Positions 9,039 to 18,653 are shown, numbered from the stretch's first letter. The stretch is DNA of 64,000 nt from Pelomonas sp. Root1237 (GCF_001425055.1 NZ_LMDK01000018.1:62001-126000); one strand, 5' to 3'. Translations and numbers: made by a program. The notes: generated from the letters alone by a model not told the origin.

Positions 9039-10703
9039 TCACCAGTTGCGAAAGCGCTTGGGCGGGCTGTACAGGCCGCCCGAGGCGCGCACGAGGTCGC
9101 GCATGCTGCGCGCGGCGAGCAGGTTGCGTGTGGCGTCGCGCGGGTCGATGCCGAGGTCGGCAGGTCGCTTGACGACGCCACGATCGCGCAGGTTCTCCAC
9201 CATGCGCGCATCCCGCGCCAGCCCCACCGCCGTGTAGCCGGCCACGCCGCGGATGGCCTGCTCGCGCTCCTCATCGCTGCGGCACAGCAGCAGGTTGGCG
9301 ATGCCTTCCTCGGTCAGGATGTGGCTGACGTCGTCGCCGTAGATCATGATCGGCGGCAGGGCCATGCCGGCTTGTTCCTGCAGCGTCCACGCGTCCAGGC
9401 TTTCGACGAAGGCGGGCTGCATGTGCTCGCGGAAGGTCTCGACCATCTGCACCACCAGCTTCTGGCCGCGAGGCGTGCCGGCGGCACCTTGCCTTCCCGC
9501 ACGGGCCTCGGCGCCGGCCTTGAGCCAGGCGGGGCTGGCGTGGCGGCGGCCGCGCGCGTCGGCGCCCATATTGGGAGCGCCGCCAAAGCCGGTGATGCGG
9601 CCCAGCGTCGCGGTGGAGCTGTTGCCCTGCAAGTCGATCTGCAGCGTCGAGCCGATGAAGAGGTCGCAGGCGTAATGACCGGCGGCCTGGCAGAAGGCGC
9701 GGTTGCTGCGCAAGCTGCCGTCGGCGCCGGTGAAGAAGACGTCGGAGCGGGCGCGGATGTAGTCCTCCATGCCCAGCTCGGAACCGAAGGAGTGGATGGA
9801 CTCCACCCAGCCGGCCTCGATGGCAGGAATGAGAGCAGGGTGCGGGTTCAGCGCCCAGTGCTTGCAGATCTTGCCCTTCAGCCCCAGCGACTCGGCATAG
9901 GTGGGCAGCAGCAGCTCGATGGCCGCGGTGTCGAAGCCGATGCCGTGGTTCAGGCGCTGCACGCCGTACTCGGCATAGATGCCCTTGATGGCCATCATGG
10001 CCATCAGCACCTGGATCTCACTGATCTGCGCCGGGTCGCGGGTGAAGAGCGGCTCGACGAGGTTGGGGCGCGGCGCCTGCACGACGAAGTCCACCCAGTC
10101 GGCCGGGATGTCGATGCGCGGCAGCACGTCCACGATCTCGTTGACCTGGGCGATGACGATGCCACCCGAGAAGGCCGTGGCCTCGACGATGGCCGGCGTG
10201 TCTTCAGTATTGGGGCCGGTGTAGAGGTTGCCTTGCGCGTCCGCGGCATGCGCGGCCACGAGGGCAACCTTGGGCGTCAGGTCGACGAAGTAGCGCGCGA
10301 ACAGCTCCAGGTAGGTGTGGATGGCGCCGATCTCGATGCCACCGCTGCTGACCAGCTTGGCCAGGCGCGCGCCCTGCGGGCCGGAGAAGCTGAAGTCGAG
10401 CCGCTTGGCGATGCCGCTCTCGAACACGTCCAGGTGCTCGGGCAGGGCCAGCACCGACTGCACCATGTGCAGGTCGCGCACGCGCTGCGGGTCCACCTGC
10501 GTGAGCGACTGGGCGAGGAAGTCGGCCTGCTTCTGGTTATTGCCTTCCAGGCAGACACGGTCGCCGGGCTGCAGCACGGCCTCCAGCAGCGGCACGATGG
10601 CGTCGGTCGCCACGCGCCGGCCCTGTACGCCGGTGAGTTCGGCCGCCCGCGAGAGCCGCTCGCGGCGCTGGCGGTCGCGCAGATTCCAGGAGGGAGCATT
10701 CAT
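9039..10703 (-). CDS. mdcA: Malonate decarboxylase alpha subunit (acetyl-S-ACP:malonate ACP transferase)
   Basis: The 554-residue subunit exchanges the acetyl group on MdcC for malonate, releasing acetate and regenerating malonyl-S-ACP. It is full length and highly conserved; recognisable stretches are ERLSRAAELTGVQGRRV, ITGFGGAPNMGADARGR and PPIMIYGDDVSHILTEEG. The start at 10703 has an AGGAG-like site upstream and follows the dctM stop by ten bases, so transporter and enzyme genes probably share a transcript. Confidence 0.95.
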   Translation of the reverse strand: MNAPSWNLRDRQRRERLSRAAELTGVQGRRVATDAIVPLLEAVLQPGDRVCLEGNNQKQADFLAQSLTQVDPQRVRDLHMVQSVLALPEHLDVFESGIAKRLDFSFSGPQGARLAKLVSSGGIEIGAIHTYLELFARYFVDLTPKVALVAAHAADAQGNLYTGPNTEDTPAIVEATAFSGGIVIAQVNEIVDVLPRIDIPADWVDFVVQAPRPNLVEPLFTRDPAQISEIQVLMAMMAIKGIYAEYGVQRLNHGIGFDTAAIELLLPTYAESLGLKGKICKHWALNPHPALIPAIEAGWVESIHSFGSELGMEDYIRARSDVFFTGADGSLRSNRAFCQAAGHYACDLFIGSTLQIDLQGNSSTATLGRITGFGGAPNMGADARGRRHASPAWLKAGAEARAGRQGAAGTPRGQKLVVQMVETFREHMQPAFVESLDAWTLQEQAGMALPPIMIYGDDVSHILTEEGIANLLLCRSDEEREQAIRGVAGYTAVGLARDARMVENLRDRGVVKRPADLGIDPRDATRNLLAARSMRDLVRASGGLYSPPKRFRNW

Positions 10704-10713
10704 GGCCGGCTCC

Positions 10714-12075
10714 TCAATGCGCCTTGGCGGCGACGCCCATGACCGCGTCCGGCAGAGCAGTGGCAATGCCCGGGAAGATGCAGATCAGCAGCACCGCCAG
10801 CAACATCAGCACGACGAAGGGCAGCACGCCCCAGATGATGTCGCGCAGGTCGATGTCGGGCGCGATGTTCTTGATGACAAAGATGTTCAGCCCCACCGGT
10901 GGGTGGATGAGGCCGGTCTCCATGACGATGGTCATCAGGATGCCGAACCAGATCAGGTCGAAGCCGGCGGCCTTCAGCGGCGGCAGGATGATGGGTGCCG
11001 TCATCAGGATGATGCTGACCGGCGGTAGGAAGAAGCCCAGCAGGATGACCATCAGCAGCACCGCGGCCAGCAGCACCCACTTGGACAGCTGCATGCCGAC
11101 GATCCACTCCGCCGCCGACTGGCTGATGTGCAGATAGCTCATCACGTAGGAGAACAGCAGCGACATGCCGATGATGAGCATCAGCATGGTCGACTCCTTC
11201 AGCGTCGACTGGAGGATGGGCGCCACGTCCTTGGGCCGCCACACGCCGTAGATGACGGCGATCAGCGCCAGCGCCAGCAGGGCACCCAGGCCGGCGGTTT
11301 CCGACGGCGTCGCGAAGCCGCCATACAGCGCCACCATGACGCCGATCAGCAGCAGCACGAAGGGCACGACGCGCGGCAGCATCTCGAACTTCTGGCGGTT
11401 GGTGAAGGTCTCGTTGGCCAGCAGCGCCGAGGCGGCACCGGTGCGCTTGTATTCGGCCTCGGCCAGCGCGTACTCCTTGCGGTAGCGCAGCGCCGCGTAG
11501 CCGGCGAACAGCGCCACCAGCAGCACGCCCGGCATGATGCCGGCCAGGAACAGCCGGCCCAGCGACTGCTCGGCCGCCACTGCGTACAGGATCATCGTGA
11601 TGGACGGCGGCAGCAGGATGCCCAGGGTGCCGCCGGCAGCGATGATGCCGGCCGCAAAGCCGGGCGAGTAGCCGCGCTTGCGCATCTCCGGGATGCCGGC
11701 GCTGCCGATGGCCGAGCAGGTGGCCGGGCTGGAGCCGGCCATGGCCGCGAACAGCGCGCAGGCGAACACATTGGCAATACCCAGGCCGCCGGGGATGCGG
11801 CCCATCCACACGTGCATGGCGGCGTACAGGTCCTGGCCCGCGCGCGATTTGCCGATGGCCGCGCCTTTCAAGATGAAGAGGGGAATGGACAGCAGCGTGA
11901 TGCTGGCCATCTCCTCGTAGACGTTCTGCGTGACCGTGTCCAGCGCCGAGGCCGGCATAAAGATGGCCATGAACAGCACCGCGACGCTGCCGAGCGCGAA
12001 CGCGATCGGCGCGCCCGAGAACATGAACAGCAGCGTGACGACGCCGAACAGCGAGCCGAGGACGAGCATGCTCAT
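10714..12075 (-). CDS. dctM: TRAP transporter large permease subunit
   Basis: The product is 453 residues of the DctM family, with about a dozen hydrophobic segments (for example VLGSLFGVVTLLFMFSGA and LLMVILLGFFLPPVSIIL) and the conserved GSSPATCSAIGSAGIPEM loop. It is the main translocation subunit of a sodium-dependent dicarboxylate-type importer. The ATG at 12075 overlaps the dctQ stop as ATGA. Because mdcA follows directly, malonate is the inferred substrate. It occupies the place of the MdcLM/MadLM or MdcF carriers of other malonate operons. Confidence 0.92.
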   Translation of the reverse strand: MSMLVLGSLFGVVTLLFMFSGAPIAFALGSVAVLFMAIFMPASALDTVTQNVYEEMASITLLSIPLFILKGAAIGKSRAGQDLYAAMHVWMGRIPGGLGIANVFACALFAAMAGSSPATCSAIGSAGIPEMRKRGYSPGFAAGIIAAGGTLGILLPPSITMILYAVAAEQSLGRLFLAGIMPGVLLVALFAGYAALRYRKEYALAEAEYKRTGAASALLANETFTNRQKFEMLPRVVPFVLLLIGVMVALYGGFATPSETAGLGALLALALIAVIYGVWRPKDVAPILQSTLKESTMLMLIIGMSLLFSYVMSYLHISQSAAEWIVGMQLSKWVLLAAVLLMVILLGFFLPPVSIILMTAPIILPPLKAAGFDLIWFGILMTIVMETGLIHPPVGLNIFVIKNIAPDIDLRDIIWGVLPFVVLMLLAVLLICIFPGIATALPDAVMGVAAKAH

Positions 12076-12647
12076 GCTGCGACTCCTGAATTGGATTTGA
12101 AGAGGCCGTTCACGCGCGCCGTGAGCTGCACCAGCAGCTGCAGGCTCAGCAGCGTCATGCCCACGGACATCAGGCCGTAGGGAATCGACAGCGGCGGGGC
12201 CCAGGAAGACGAGGTGGTCTGGCCGTCGACCCAGGCCTCGTGGAACAGCGTCCACGACTTCCAGGCGAAGAAGGCGCAGAAGGCGGTGCCCATCAGGTCC
12301 ACGAGCATCAGGCGCAGGCGGTTCACGGCGCGGGGCAGCAGGCCGGCGATGGCCTCGATGCCGACGTGGCCGCGCAGCGACTGCACGAAGGCGCCGCACA
12401 GGAAGGTGGCGCCGACCAGGCAGAACACGGCTGCCTCGTCCTGCCAGTCGGTCGAAGCCTTCATCACATAGCGCGACACGACGCTGTAGGTCAGCACGCA
12501 GGAGGCCACCAGCAGGGCCAGCATGCCGAGCACGACCATGGCGTGGTTGATGAAGTTCAGGCCGCGCGCGATGGGGCGCAGCAGGGCGGGCGTGTCGGGG
12601 TCGATGCCGGCCACCGCCGCCGGCTGCAATTCAAAACCGTGGCTCAT
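12072..12647 (-). CDS. dctQ: TRAP transporter small permease subunit
   Basis: The 191-residue membrane protein has four predicted membrane segments: MVVLGMLALLVASCVLTYSV, VFCLVGATFLCGAFV, LMLVDLMGTAFCAFFAW and LMSVGMTLLSLQLLV. The signature WQDEAAVFCLVGATF is typical of DctQ. It lies between the binding-protein gene (seven-base gap) and dctM (four-base overlap). It forms the membrane complex with DctM. Confidence 0.9.
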   Translation of the reverse strand: MSHGFELQPAAVAGIDPDTPALLRPIARGLNFINHAMVVLGMLALLVASCVLTYSVVSRYVMKASTDWQDEAAVFCLVGATFLCGAFVQSLRGHVGIEAIAGLLPRAVNRLRLMLVDLMGTAFCAFFAWKSWTLFHEAWVDGQTTSSSWAPPLSIPYGLMSVGMTLLSLQLLVQLTARVNGLFKSNSGVAA

Positions 12648-12654
12648 GGCGGCC

Positions 12655-13674
12655 TCAGAGCAGCTTCTGCGCGGCCTTGAGGATGGCGGCGCAGGATTCG
12701 TTCTTCTCGCCGAAGTCCTTCCACGCGGTGTCGCGTGCGATGGCCTGCCACTTCTTCAACGTCGGCTCGTCCATGTCGTAGACCTTGGCGCCGGCCTTGG
12801 CGTAGATCGCAGCCGCAGCCTGGTCATCGGCCTTGGCGGCGTCGCGCGCAAAGACTTCCATCTCGGCGCCGACGGCCATGACGATGTCCTGCTGGGCCTT
12901 GGGCAGCTTGTTGAAGACCTCCTTGGAGATCATCAGCGGCTCGAACATGAACCAGTAAGTGCGCTGGCGGCCCGAGGTCAGGTGCTTGGCGATCTCCTCG
13001 AGCTTGAAGGAGATGAAGCTGGTGGACGAGGTCATGGCCGCGTCCATGGCGCCGGTCTGCATGGCGGCGTAGATCTCGTTGGACGGCAAGGTGATGACCG
13101 AGGCGCCGGCCTGCTTCAGCATCATGTCCATCTCGCGGCTGCCACCGCGCACCTTCAGGCCCTTGGCATCGTCCGGCGTCACCAGCGGCCGCGCGCGGCT
13201 GGCCACACCGCCGGCCTGCCAGACCCAGCTGACGATGAGCACGCCCTTGTCGTCCAGCACCTTGGACAACAGCTTGCCCACCTCCGCCGTCTTCCACGCC
13301 GCGCCCTGCTCGTAGCTGGGCACCAGGGCCGGCATCAGCCCGGCATTGGTCTCGGCCACCTCGCCGCCGGCATAGGACAGCGGCACCAGGCTCATGTCCA
13401 GCGCGCCCTTGCGCAGGGCCGAGAACTGGGCATTGGTCTTCATCAGCGACGAGCCTGGGTAGACCGAGGCCTTCAATGCGCCGCTGCTGCGCTTCTCCAC
13501 CTCGGCGGCGAACTTGCGGCACAAGCGGTCGCGGAAGTCGCCCTCGGTGAGCGTGCCGCTGGGGAACTGGTGCGAGATCTTCAGCGCGCCGGTCTGGGCC
13601 TGGGCGCTGGGCAGCCAGAGGGAGGCGGCGGTGCCGGCGGTGCTGCCGAGCCATTGACGTCGATTGAGGGTCAC
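12655..13674 (-). CDS. dctP: TRAP transporter periplasmic solute-binding protein (probable malonate receptor)
   Basis: The 339-residue DctP/TeaA-family receptor delivers solute to DctQM. The N-terminus NRRQWLGSTAGTAASLWLP resembles a twin-arginine signal, so export as a folded protein is likely. The body has typical DctP stretches such as HQFPSGTLTEGDF, VYPGSSLMKTNAQ and IYAAMQTGAMDAAMTSS. The start is GTG at 13674 with GGAG eight to nine bases upstream; the upstream in-frame ATG at 13746 would precede the signal. It is first in the malonate unit, so the main promoter is expected in 13675-13816. Confidence 0.9.
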   Translation of the reverse strand: MTLNRRQWLGSTAGTAASLWLPSAQAQTGALKISHQFPSGTLTEGDFRDRLCRKFAAEVEKRSSGALKASVYPGSSLMKTNAQFSALRKGALDMSLVPLSYAGGEVAETNAGLMPALVPSYEQGAAWKTAEVGKLLSKVLDDKGVLIVSWVWQAGGVASRARPLVTPDDAKGLKVRGGSREMDMMLKQAGASVITLPSNEIYAAMQTGAMDAAMTSSTSFISFKLEEIAKHLTSGRQRTYWFMFEPLMISKEVFNKLPKAQQDIVMAVGAEMEVFARDAAKADDQAAAAIYAKAGAKVYDMDEPTLKKWQAIARDTAWKDFGEKNESCAAILKAAQKLL

Positions 13675-13816
13675 TTGATGTCTCCAGGTCCGCCATTCAG
13701 TGGCGGTATGCGGCCGCAGTGTGGGAGCGGCCCCCAGGACGATCAATCAACCTCGCCGGCTGACGTTTACGCCGACCGCAACGATTCTGGGTAAACCCTG
13801 AACGCGACGAACGATT

Positions 13817-15511
13817 TCACTGCGGGCGCCCCAGTGCCCAGCTGCGCTCACCCAGACCGTTGTCGGAGCCCGCGATGCGGCCTTGCGTGACGACGCCCTC
13901 GGCGGTCCACACATGCCCGGCTTTGGTCGGCGCGCTGGTGCTGCCGGTCGGGCAGCTGACGGTCATCGTCGAATTCCACAGCGTGGCCAGGTCCAGCTTG
14001 TAGCGCGCCGGGCTGGTGGATTCATCGACGATGAGCTGGCCGGTGGCCTGGGCCTGCGCCAGCGGGATGTGCGTGGGCGTGACCGTGTGCTGGCAGACTG
14101 GATCCACCACCGTGTAGAGGTGCTCGGCATTGCCGGTGGGGTGGTAGACGCGGCGGGTCGCGGTGCTCAGCGCGGCATCAAGGGTCCAACGCGTGTCGAG
14201 GTTGTACTTGTGGCCCGCCCCGAGATCGCCGACGAAGGCCTCCAGTTTGCCGACCCAGGCATCTTCGGTGACGCGGATCTTCGCGCTCAACGCCAGGCGG
14301 CGCCCGTTGCTGTTGTTGATGCTGCTGAAGCGCAGCGTGAGCGGATTGGTGGCCGGTACCAGGGCCGGCGCGGTGTAGACCATGCCGGCTTGGGGCTCGG
14401 TGGCCAGCGTGCCCAAGGTGGCGGCGGGCGTCGTGCTGCCTTCCAGCGTCCACTGGCGTTGGAAGCCGGCCTTGGTGTTCAGCACCGGCACCTGGACGTC
14501 GCGCAGCACCGGCGTGGGCAGGCAGAACTCCTCGGCCGCCTGCGCTTCGCAACCCTGACCCTGGCGTACCACATAGATGCTGACGGGCACGAAGCGCTGG
14601 CTGCCCAGGACGCGCACGCTGGCCGAGGCGGGCAGCAGCTTGTGCGCCTTGACGCGCACGAACTGGCCTTTCACGCCGCGCACCGTGGTGGCCGCCGCAC
14701 GGGCCATTTGCGCAGACGCGGCCGGTTGCTCCTCCACCCACAGGCCGGGTGGCAGGCTGACCTGCAGCAGGCGCTGGCCCTCATCGTGGGCGGCCAGCGG
14801 CAGCAGCCACCAGCTGCCGTCGGCCTGCTGCAGTGCGATGCGGTCCTGCAGCACCTCGTCGACATCCTCGTCGGCGCCGTAGCGCATCGACAGCGTCAGC
14901 GTGCGGGCCGGGCGCTCGGGTAGGCTGAGGCTCAGCCCCGGGCCGACGCCATCGGGCAGGGGATTGGTGACGGGCTGCAGCGTCGCAGTGCCGGCCTGGC
15001 TCAGGCTGCCGGCGGGCAGGTCGAGCTGCAGGCTGCCGTCCGCCAGGCGCAGGCTGCTCGTGGTGGGCGTGAAGCGCAGCGGGATGCCCGCGCCCACCGC
15101 CGTCGGGGCGGCCGTTGTCAGTACCGCCTCGGTGCCGGTGCGGGCCGTGGCCGTGGCCAGCACGCTGCCGTCAGTGCGGCTGAGGCGGTAGCTGTAGCCG
15201 GTGTCGGCACTGAGGCCGCCGTCCAGCCAGAGGCCCGCGCCGCTGTCCACCTCGGCGACGAGGGCGTAGTCGCCACCGTCTTCGCGGCGGCGCTCCAGGC
15301 GCCAGGCGGTACCCGCATTGCCGCCGGTCCAGGAGACGGTGGCGTGTTGCGCCGAGCCGGACAGCGCCGACATCTGCGCGCCGGGGGCCGGTGTGGACGG
15401 GGTGGGGGGCGTGCCCGGATTTCCAGGCGTGGCCGGGTCGGAACCACCGCCGCAGCCGGCGAGGATGAACAGGGCGGCACACAGGGGTGCCAGGCGTCGA
15501 GACGAGAACAT
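13817..15511 (-). CDS. Large secreted lipoprotein of unknown function with a fibronectin-III-like N-terminal region
   Basis: The product is 564 residues. A lipoprotein signal (LCAALFILAGCGGG) is followed by a Pro/Thr/Gly-rich linker, a fibronectin-III-like domain (ATVSWTGGNAGTAWRLERR) and a beta-rich body. The middle, about residues 150-260, resembles ZU5-like structural domains (LRLADGSLQLDLPAGSL). The body has cysteine pairs (GCEAQAAEEFC, VCQHT..VSC) that could form disulfides. No catalytic motif was recognised. AGCCCTC before the ATG reflects a GGAG site. It lies 36 bases after the delta-60 gene on the same strand, so the two lipoproteins are probably co-transcribed. Confidence 0.75.
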   Translation of the reverse strand: MFSSRRLAPLCAALFILAGCGGGSDPATPGNPGTPPTPSTPAPGAQMSALSGSAQHATVSWTGGNAGTAWRLERRREDGGDYALVAEVDSGAGLWLDGGLSADTGYSYRLSRTDGSVLATATARTGTEAVLTTAAPTAVGAGIPLRFTPTTSSLRLADGSLQLDLPAGSLSQAGTATLQPVTNPLPDGVGPGLSLSLPERPARTLTLSMRYGADEDVDEVLQDRIALQQADGSWWLLPLAAHDEGQRLLQVSLPPGLWVEEQPAASAQMARAAATTVRGVKGQFVRVKAHKLLPASASVRVLGSQRFVPVSIYVVRQGQGCEAQAAEEFCLPTPVLRDVQVPVLNTKAGFQRQWTLEGSTTPAATLGTLATEPQAGMVYTAPALVPATNPLTLRFSSINNSNGRRLALSAKIRVTEDAWVGKLEAFVGDLGAGHKYNLDTRWTLDAALSTATRRVYHPTGNAEHLYTVVDPVCQHTVTPTHIPLAQAQATGQLIVDESTSPARYKLDLATLWNSTMTVSCPTGSTSAPTKAGHVWTAEGVVTQGRIAGSDNGLGERSWALGRPQ

Positions 15512-15547
15512 GAGGGCTCCAGGAAGTTTGCGGCGGCGCGTCGGGGC

Positions 15548-17239
15548 TCAGAGCCAGTGGCGCATCAGCACGATGTCGAGGTCGCTGTTGCCGCTGGCTT
15601 CGCCGGCTTGAAGCACGCGCACCGTGGGTACGCGCTCGTCGGGCTGCAGGGCCAAGGCGCGGCCGCTGTCGGTGCGGATACCGCTGGCCACCGCGGTGAC
15701 GCGGATGCCGTTGGGTGAGAAGCCGGTATCGCGGCTGCCGTCGCTGTTCAGCCGCAGCAGCACGGTGTCGGCGCTGGAGCTGTTGCCGGTGTACATCCAG
15801 CCGCCGAGTAACAGCCGGCCATCGGCCTGCTGCACGAGGGCGGTGGCTTCGTCCCAGTTGTCGGCGCTGACGGCGACGACGGCGCGACCGCCGGTGCCGA
15901 AGTTGGCATCGAGCCCGCCGGCCGGGAGCAGGCGCACGGCCGCAAAGTCATGGTCGCGGTGGCCGGCCAGCACAAGCTTGCCGTCGGCCGTGACAACGAC
16001 GCCGCGCGCGGCGCCGGTGACGCTGCCGAACAGGCCGCGCACGATGCCCGCGGTGCCGAAGCCGGCGTCCAGCGTGCCGTCGGCGCGGTAGGCGGCGGCG
16101 ATGAAGTCGCCCTCACCGCCAGCGGCGACGATGCGGGAGACGCCGCCCGTCGTCTGCATCGCCAGCGCATAGATCGTCTCGCGCGCGCCATCGCTGCCGA
16201 TAGCCGTCAGCACCTTGCCGCCGTTGCCGAAGCCGGCGTCGAGGCTGCCGTCAGCGTTGTAGCGGGCCAGTGCGAAGTCGCTGCCGTTGGCGCCCTGGCT
16301 GCTGTCGCCGCCGAGGACGATCTTGCCGTCGGGCTGCAGCAGCAGGGCGTAGGCCTTGTCGGCGCCGTTGCCGAAGGAGGTCGTCACGCGGCCGCCGCTG
16401 CCGAAGGTCGTGTCCAGCGTGCCATCGGCGTTGTAGCGGGCCAGTGCGAAGTCGTAGCCGGTGGCGCCCTGGTCGCTGCTGCCGGCAACGAGGATCTTGC
16501 CGTCGGCCTGCACGGCCACGGCCTGGGCCTCATCGCTGCGGCCGCCGTTGTTGAACGCGGTGCTGACCTTGCCGCCGGTGCCGAAGCTGGGGTCCAGGCC
16601 GCCGTCGCGCAAGTGGCGCACCAGCATGAAGTCGGTGCCGGTGGCGGCGCCGAAGACACCGAAGCCGGCCACGACGGCCTTGCCGTCGGCCTGCACCGCC
16701 ACGCCGCGCACGTAGTCGTCGGTGATGCCGCCCGGCGTCACCAGCGTGCCGCCACCGAAGCTGGTGTCGATGTCACCCGCCTGGCCGCGCACCGTCACCG
16801 TCAGGGGCTTGCTGGCGTTGGCCGTGCCGCCAGCGCCCTTGATCGTGACGCTGGTCGGCAGCGAGTGCGGTGCCGTGGTGGCTGCCTGCAGCGTCAGCGT
16901 GCCGGCGTTGCTGCCGGCGGGCACGCTGAGCGCTGCGGTCGTTGCGCCGGCGGGCATGTCTTCGGCGCTGAACTGGATGGCGTCCGTGAAGCCGGCATCG
17001 CGCTGCACGGCGACGGCGACGCTGGCCTGCTGGCCCTGCCAGACGAGGGCCTTGCTCGTGTCCAGCGTGAAGCTGAACCCAGCTGCGGCGGGCGGCGGTG
17101 TGGTGGGCGTCGGCGTTTGTGGCGTTTGCGGCGTGGGGGCCGGGCTGCCGGTGGCGGCATCGGTGCCGCCACCGCCGCAGGCGGTCAACGCAGCGGCGAT
17201 CAGCAGGGAGAGGGGGAAACGGGAAGCAGTGGTGGTCAT
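15548..17239 (-). CDS. Delta-60 repeat lipoprotein
   Basis: The product is 563 residues. A lipoprotein signal (LSLLIAAALTACGGGG) and a Pro/Thr-rich linker precede a beta-sandwich region of about 100 residues, then about seven delta-60 repeats built on the pattern GxLDxxFGxGGxV...QxDGKxxxxG. Visible repeat cores are IDTSFGGGTLV, LDPSFGTGGKV, LDTTFGSGGRV, LDAGFGNGGKV, LDAGFGTAGIV, LDANFGTGGRA and RDTGFSPNGIR, with the last diverged. The repeats are thought to form a beta-propeller-like surface structure; no activity is known. The start at 17239 has GGAG upstream and begins the signal directly. It is divergent from the exported protein at 17425. Confidence 0.85.
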   Translation of the reverse strand: MTTTASRFPLSLLIAAALTACGGGGTDAATGSPAPTPQTPQTPTPTTPPPAAAGFSFTLDTSKALVWQGQQASVAVAVQRDAGFTDAIQFSAEDMPAGATTAALSVPAGSNAGTLTLQAATTAPHSLPTSVTIKGAGGTANASKPLTVTVRGQAGDIDTSFGGGTLVTPGGITDDYVRGVAVQADGKAVVAGFGVFGAATGTDFMLVRHLRDGGLDPSFGTGGKVSTAFNNGGRSDEAQAVAVQADGKILVAGSSDQGATGYDFALARYNADGTLDTTFGSGGRVTTSFGNGADKAYALLLQPDGKIVLGGDSSQGANGSDFALARYNADGSLDAGFGNGGKVLTAIGSDGARETIYALAMQTTGGVSRIVAAGGEGDFIAAAYRADGTLDAGFGTAGIVRGLFGSVTGAARGVVVTADGKLVLAGHRDHDFAAVRLLPAGGLDANFGTGGRAVVAVSADNWDEATALVQQADGRLLLGGWMYTGNSSSADTVLLRLNSDGSRDTGFSPNGIRVTAVASGIRTDSGRALALQPDERVPTVRVLQAGEASGNSDLDIVLMRHWL

Positions 17240-17424
17240 GTGGACTCCGGTCGATTGGGGTGGCGGCACTGTGCCGACCAGGTGCGCGGCTGCCATCCGC
17301 CCGACAGGCCATGGCGGCAGTCATCGGAGAGCCATGCATGCCACGGCCGCGATGGCTCTTCAGAGCGATGACAGCGCCCTGGCGGCTCGCAACACTGGCG
17401 CCTCGCTATCGCCATCCGTCGACC

Positions 17425-18609
17425 ATGAATCCCTCATTCCGCTTCGACCTTCAGATGCCAGTCACCAAGGCCCTGCGCCTGTTCCTGAACGACACCTTGC
17501 CGCGCGCTGCTGCCGCGATGAGCACGTTGGCGCTGCTGGCCGTGCCGCAGCCCGCCGCAGCCGCCATCGATTGCTGGGTGGATGCGGAGCACCCCACCAC
17601 GGCGGACCAGCGCCGCGTCACCGACCCCGCCGTCGCGCCGATGCGGCAGGCGCTGCAACGGGTCAACGCCGTGCTGCACGCCCAGCGTGAACTGCACGAG
17701 CTGCCGCGCACGCGGCTGCGCAGCAGTTGGCAGGTGGGCGGGCAGTGGGACGCTCCCGCGCGCAGCGGCAGCCTGCTGCTGCGCGACCACCGCGAAAGCA
17801 TGTGGCTGCCCGGTCGCTGCGACGTCAACCCCAAGGCCGACCGCCTCGGGTCGATGGCCGCGGTGGTGGTGGCCATCAACGCGCCCACCAGCTTCTTCGA
17901 ATCTCCCCATGCCGAGCTGCGCGACGAACAGCTGCAGGCCTGGCGCGAGCTTCCCGCCACCGGGCAACTCAACGGCTACACGCTGTACGGCGGCCATCAG
18001 CTGGTGTTCACGCGCGGTGGCCGCCTGCCCTGGGTGGCGGTGACCACCGCCGAGTATGTGGACTTCACGCTGCGCGACCTGAAGCGCCGCGTGCAGGAGG
18101 ACAGCAGCGCTCGCGCGGGCCTGCCGGCCGAGGGCGACGCTGCCGCGCGCGAGGCCTTTGACGAATCCCAGGTGCAGAAGGTGACCGCCGGCCTGCGCAA
18201 GGTGGACCCGGCTGCGGCCGAAAAGATGACTGTCGAGTTGCGCGACCAACTGCGCGCCACCCGCGAAGCGGAGGCACGCACGGCCCGCCGCAAGGCAGCC
18301 GCCGGTGTCGACACCAACCCGCTGCAGACCATGCTTCGCCGCGTCGAGGCCTGGCGCGCCGGCCTGTCGCCGCAGCAACTGGCCGCGCCTGCGCTGCTGG
18401 GCTTGAACGGGCTGCACGACGCCGCCGTGCCGCTGGACCGCTACCCGCGCCTGGTCAGGCCCGACCCGGATTTCCCCTGGGACCGCAGCCACCCCGGCCG
18501 GCCGCAGATGCTGAAGGTGGCCGTGAATGGCGGCGACGTCTTCACCGAACCGATGCAGCGCGTGCTGCAGCAGCTCGACCTGAAGGCGCTGCAGGCGCTG
18601 GTCGATTGA
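17425..18609 (+). CDS. Exported protein of unknown function
   Basis: I do not recognise the family. The 394-residue product has a hydrophobic export-like segment ending LALLAVPQPAAAA, after which the mature protein would begin IDCWVDAEHPTTAD. The body is charged, helical toward the C-terminal half (residues about 215-300, Arg/Ala/Glu-rich, possibly coiled), and has one Cys pair. The signal is unusually far from the first Met, so starts at 17455 or 17518 are possible. It is the only plus-strand gene between the malonate unit and mdcR and is divergent from the delta-60 lipoprotein. Codon use matches its surroundings. Confidence 0.6.
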   Translation: MNPSFRFDLQMPVTKALRLFLNDTLPRAAAAMSTLALLAVPQPAAAAIDCWVDAEHPTTADQRRVTDPAVAPMRQALQRVNAVLHAQRELHELPRTRLRSSWQVGGQWDAPARSGSLLLRDHRESMWLPGRCDVNPKADRLGSMAAVVVAINAPTSFFESPHAELRDEQLQAWRELPATGQLNGYTLYGGHQLVFTRGGRLPWVAVTTAEYVDFTLRDLKRRVQEDSSARAGLPAEGDAAAREAFDESQVQKVTAGLRKVDPAAAEKMTVELRDQLRATREAEARTARRKAAAGVDTNPLQTMLRRVEAWRAGLSPQQLAAPALLGLNGLHDAAVPLDRYPRLVRPDPDFPWDRSHPGRPQMLKVAVNGGDVFTEPMQRVLQQLDLKALQALVD

Positions 18610-18653
18610 CCGAAGGTTCTTGAGAAGCGTGCCGACTCGGTGGGCGGCAGTCC

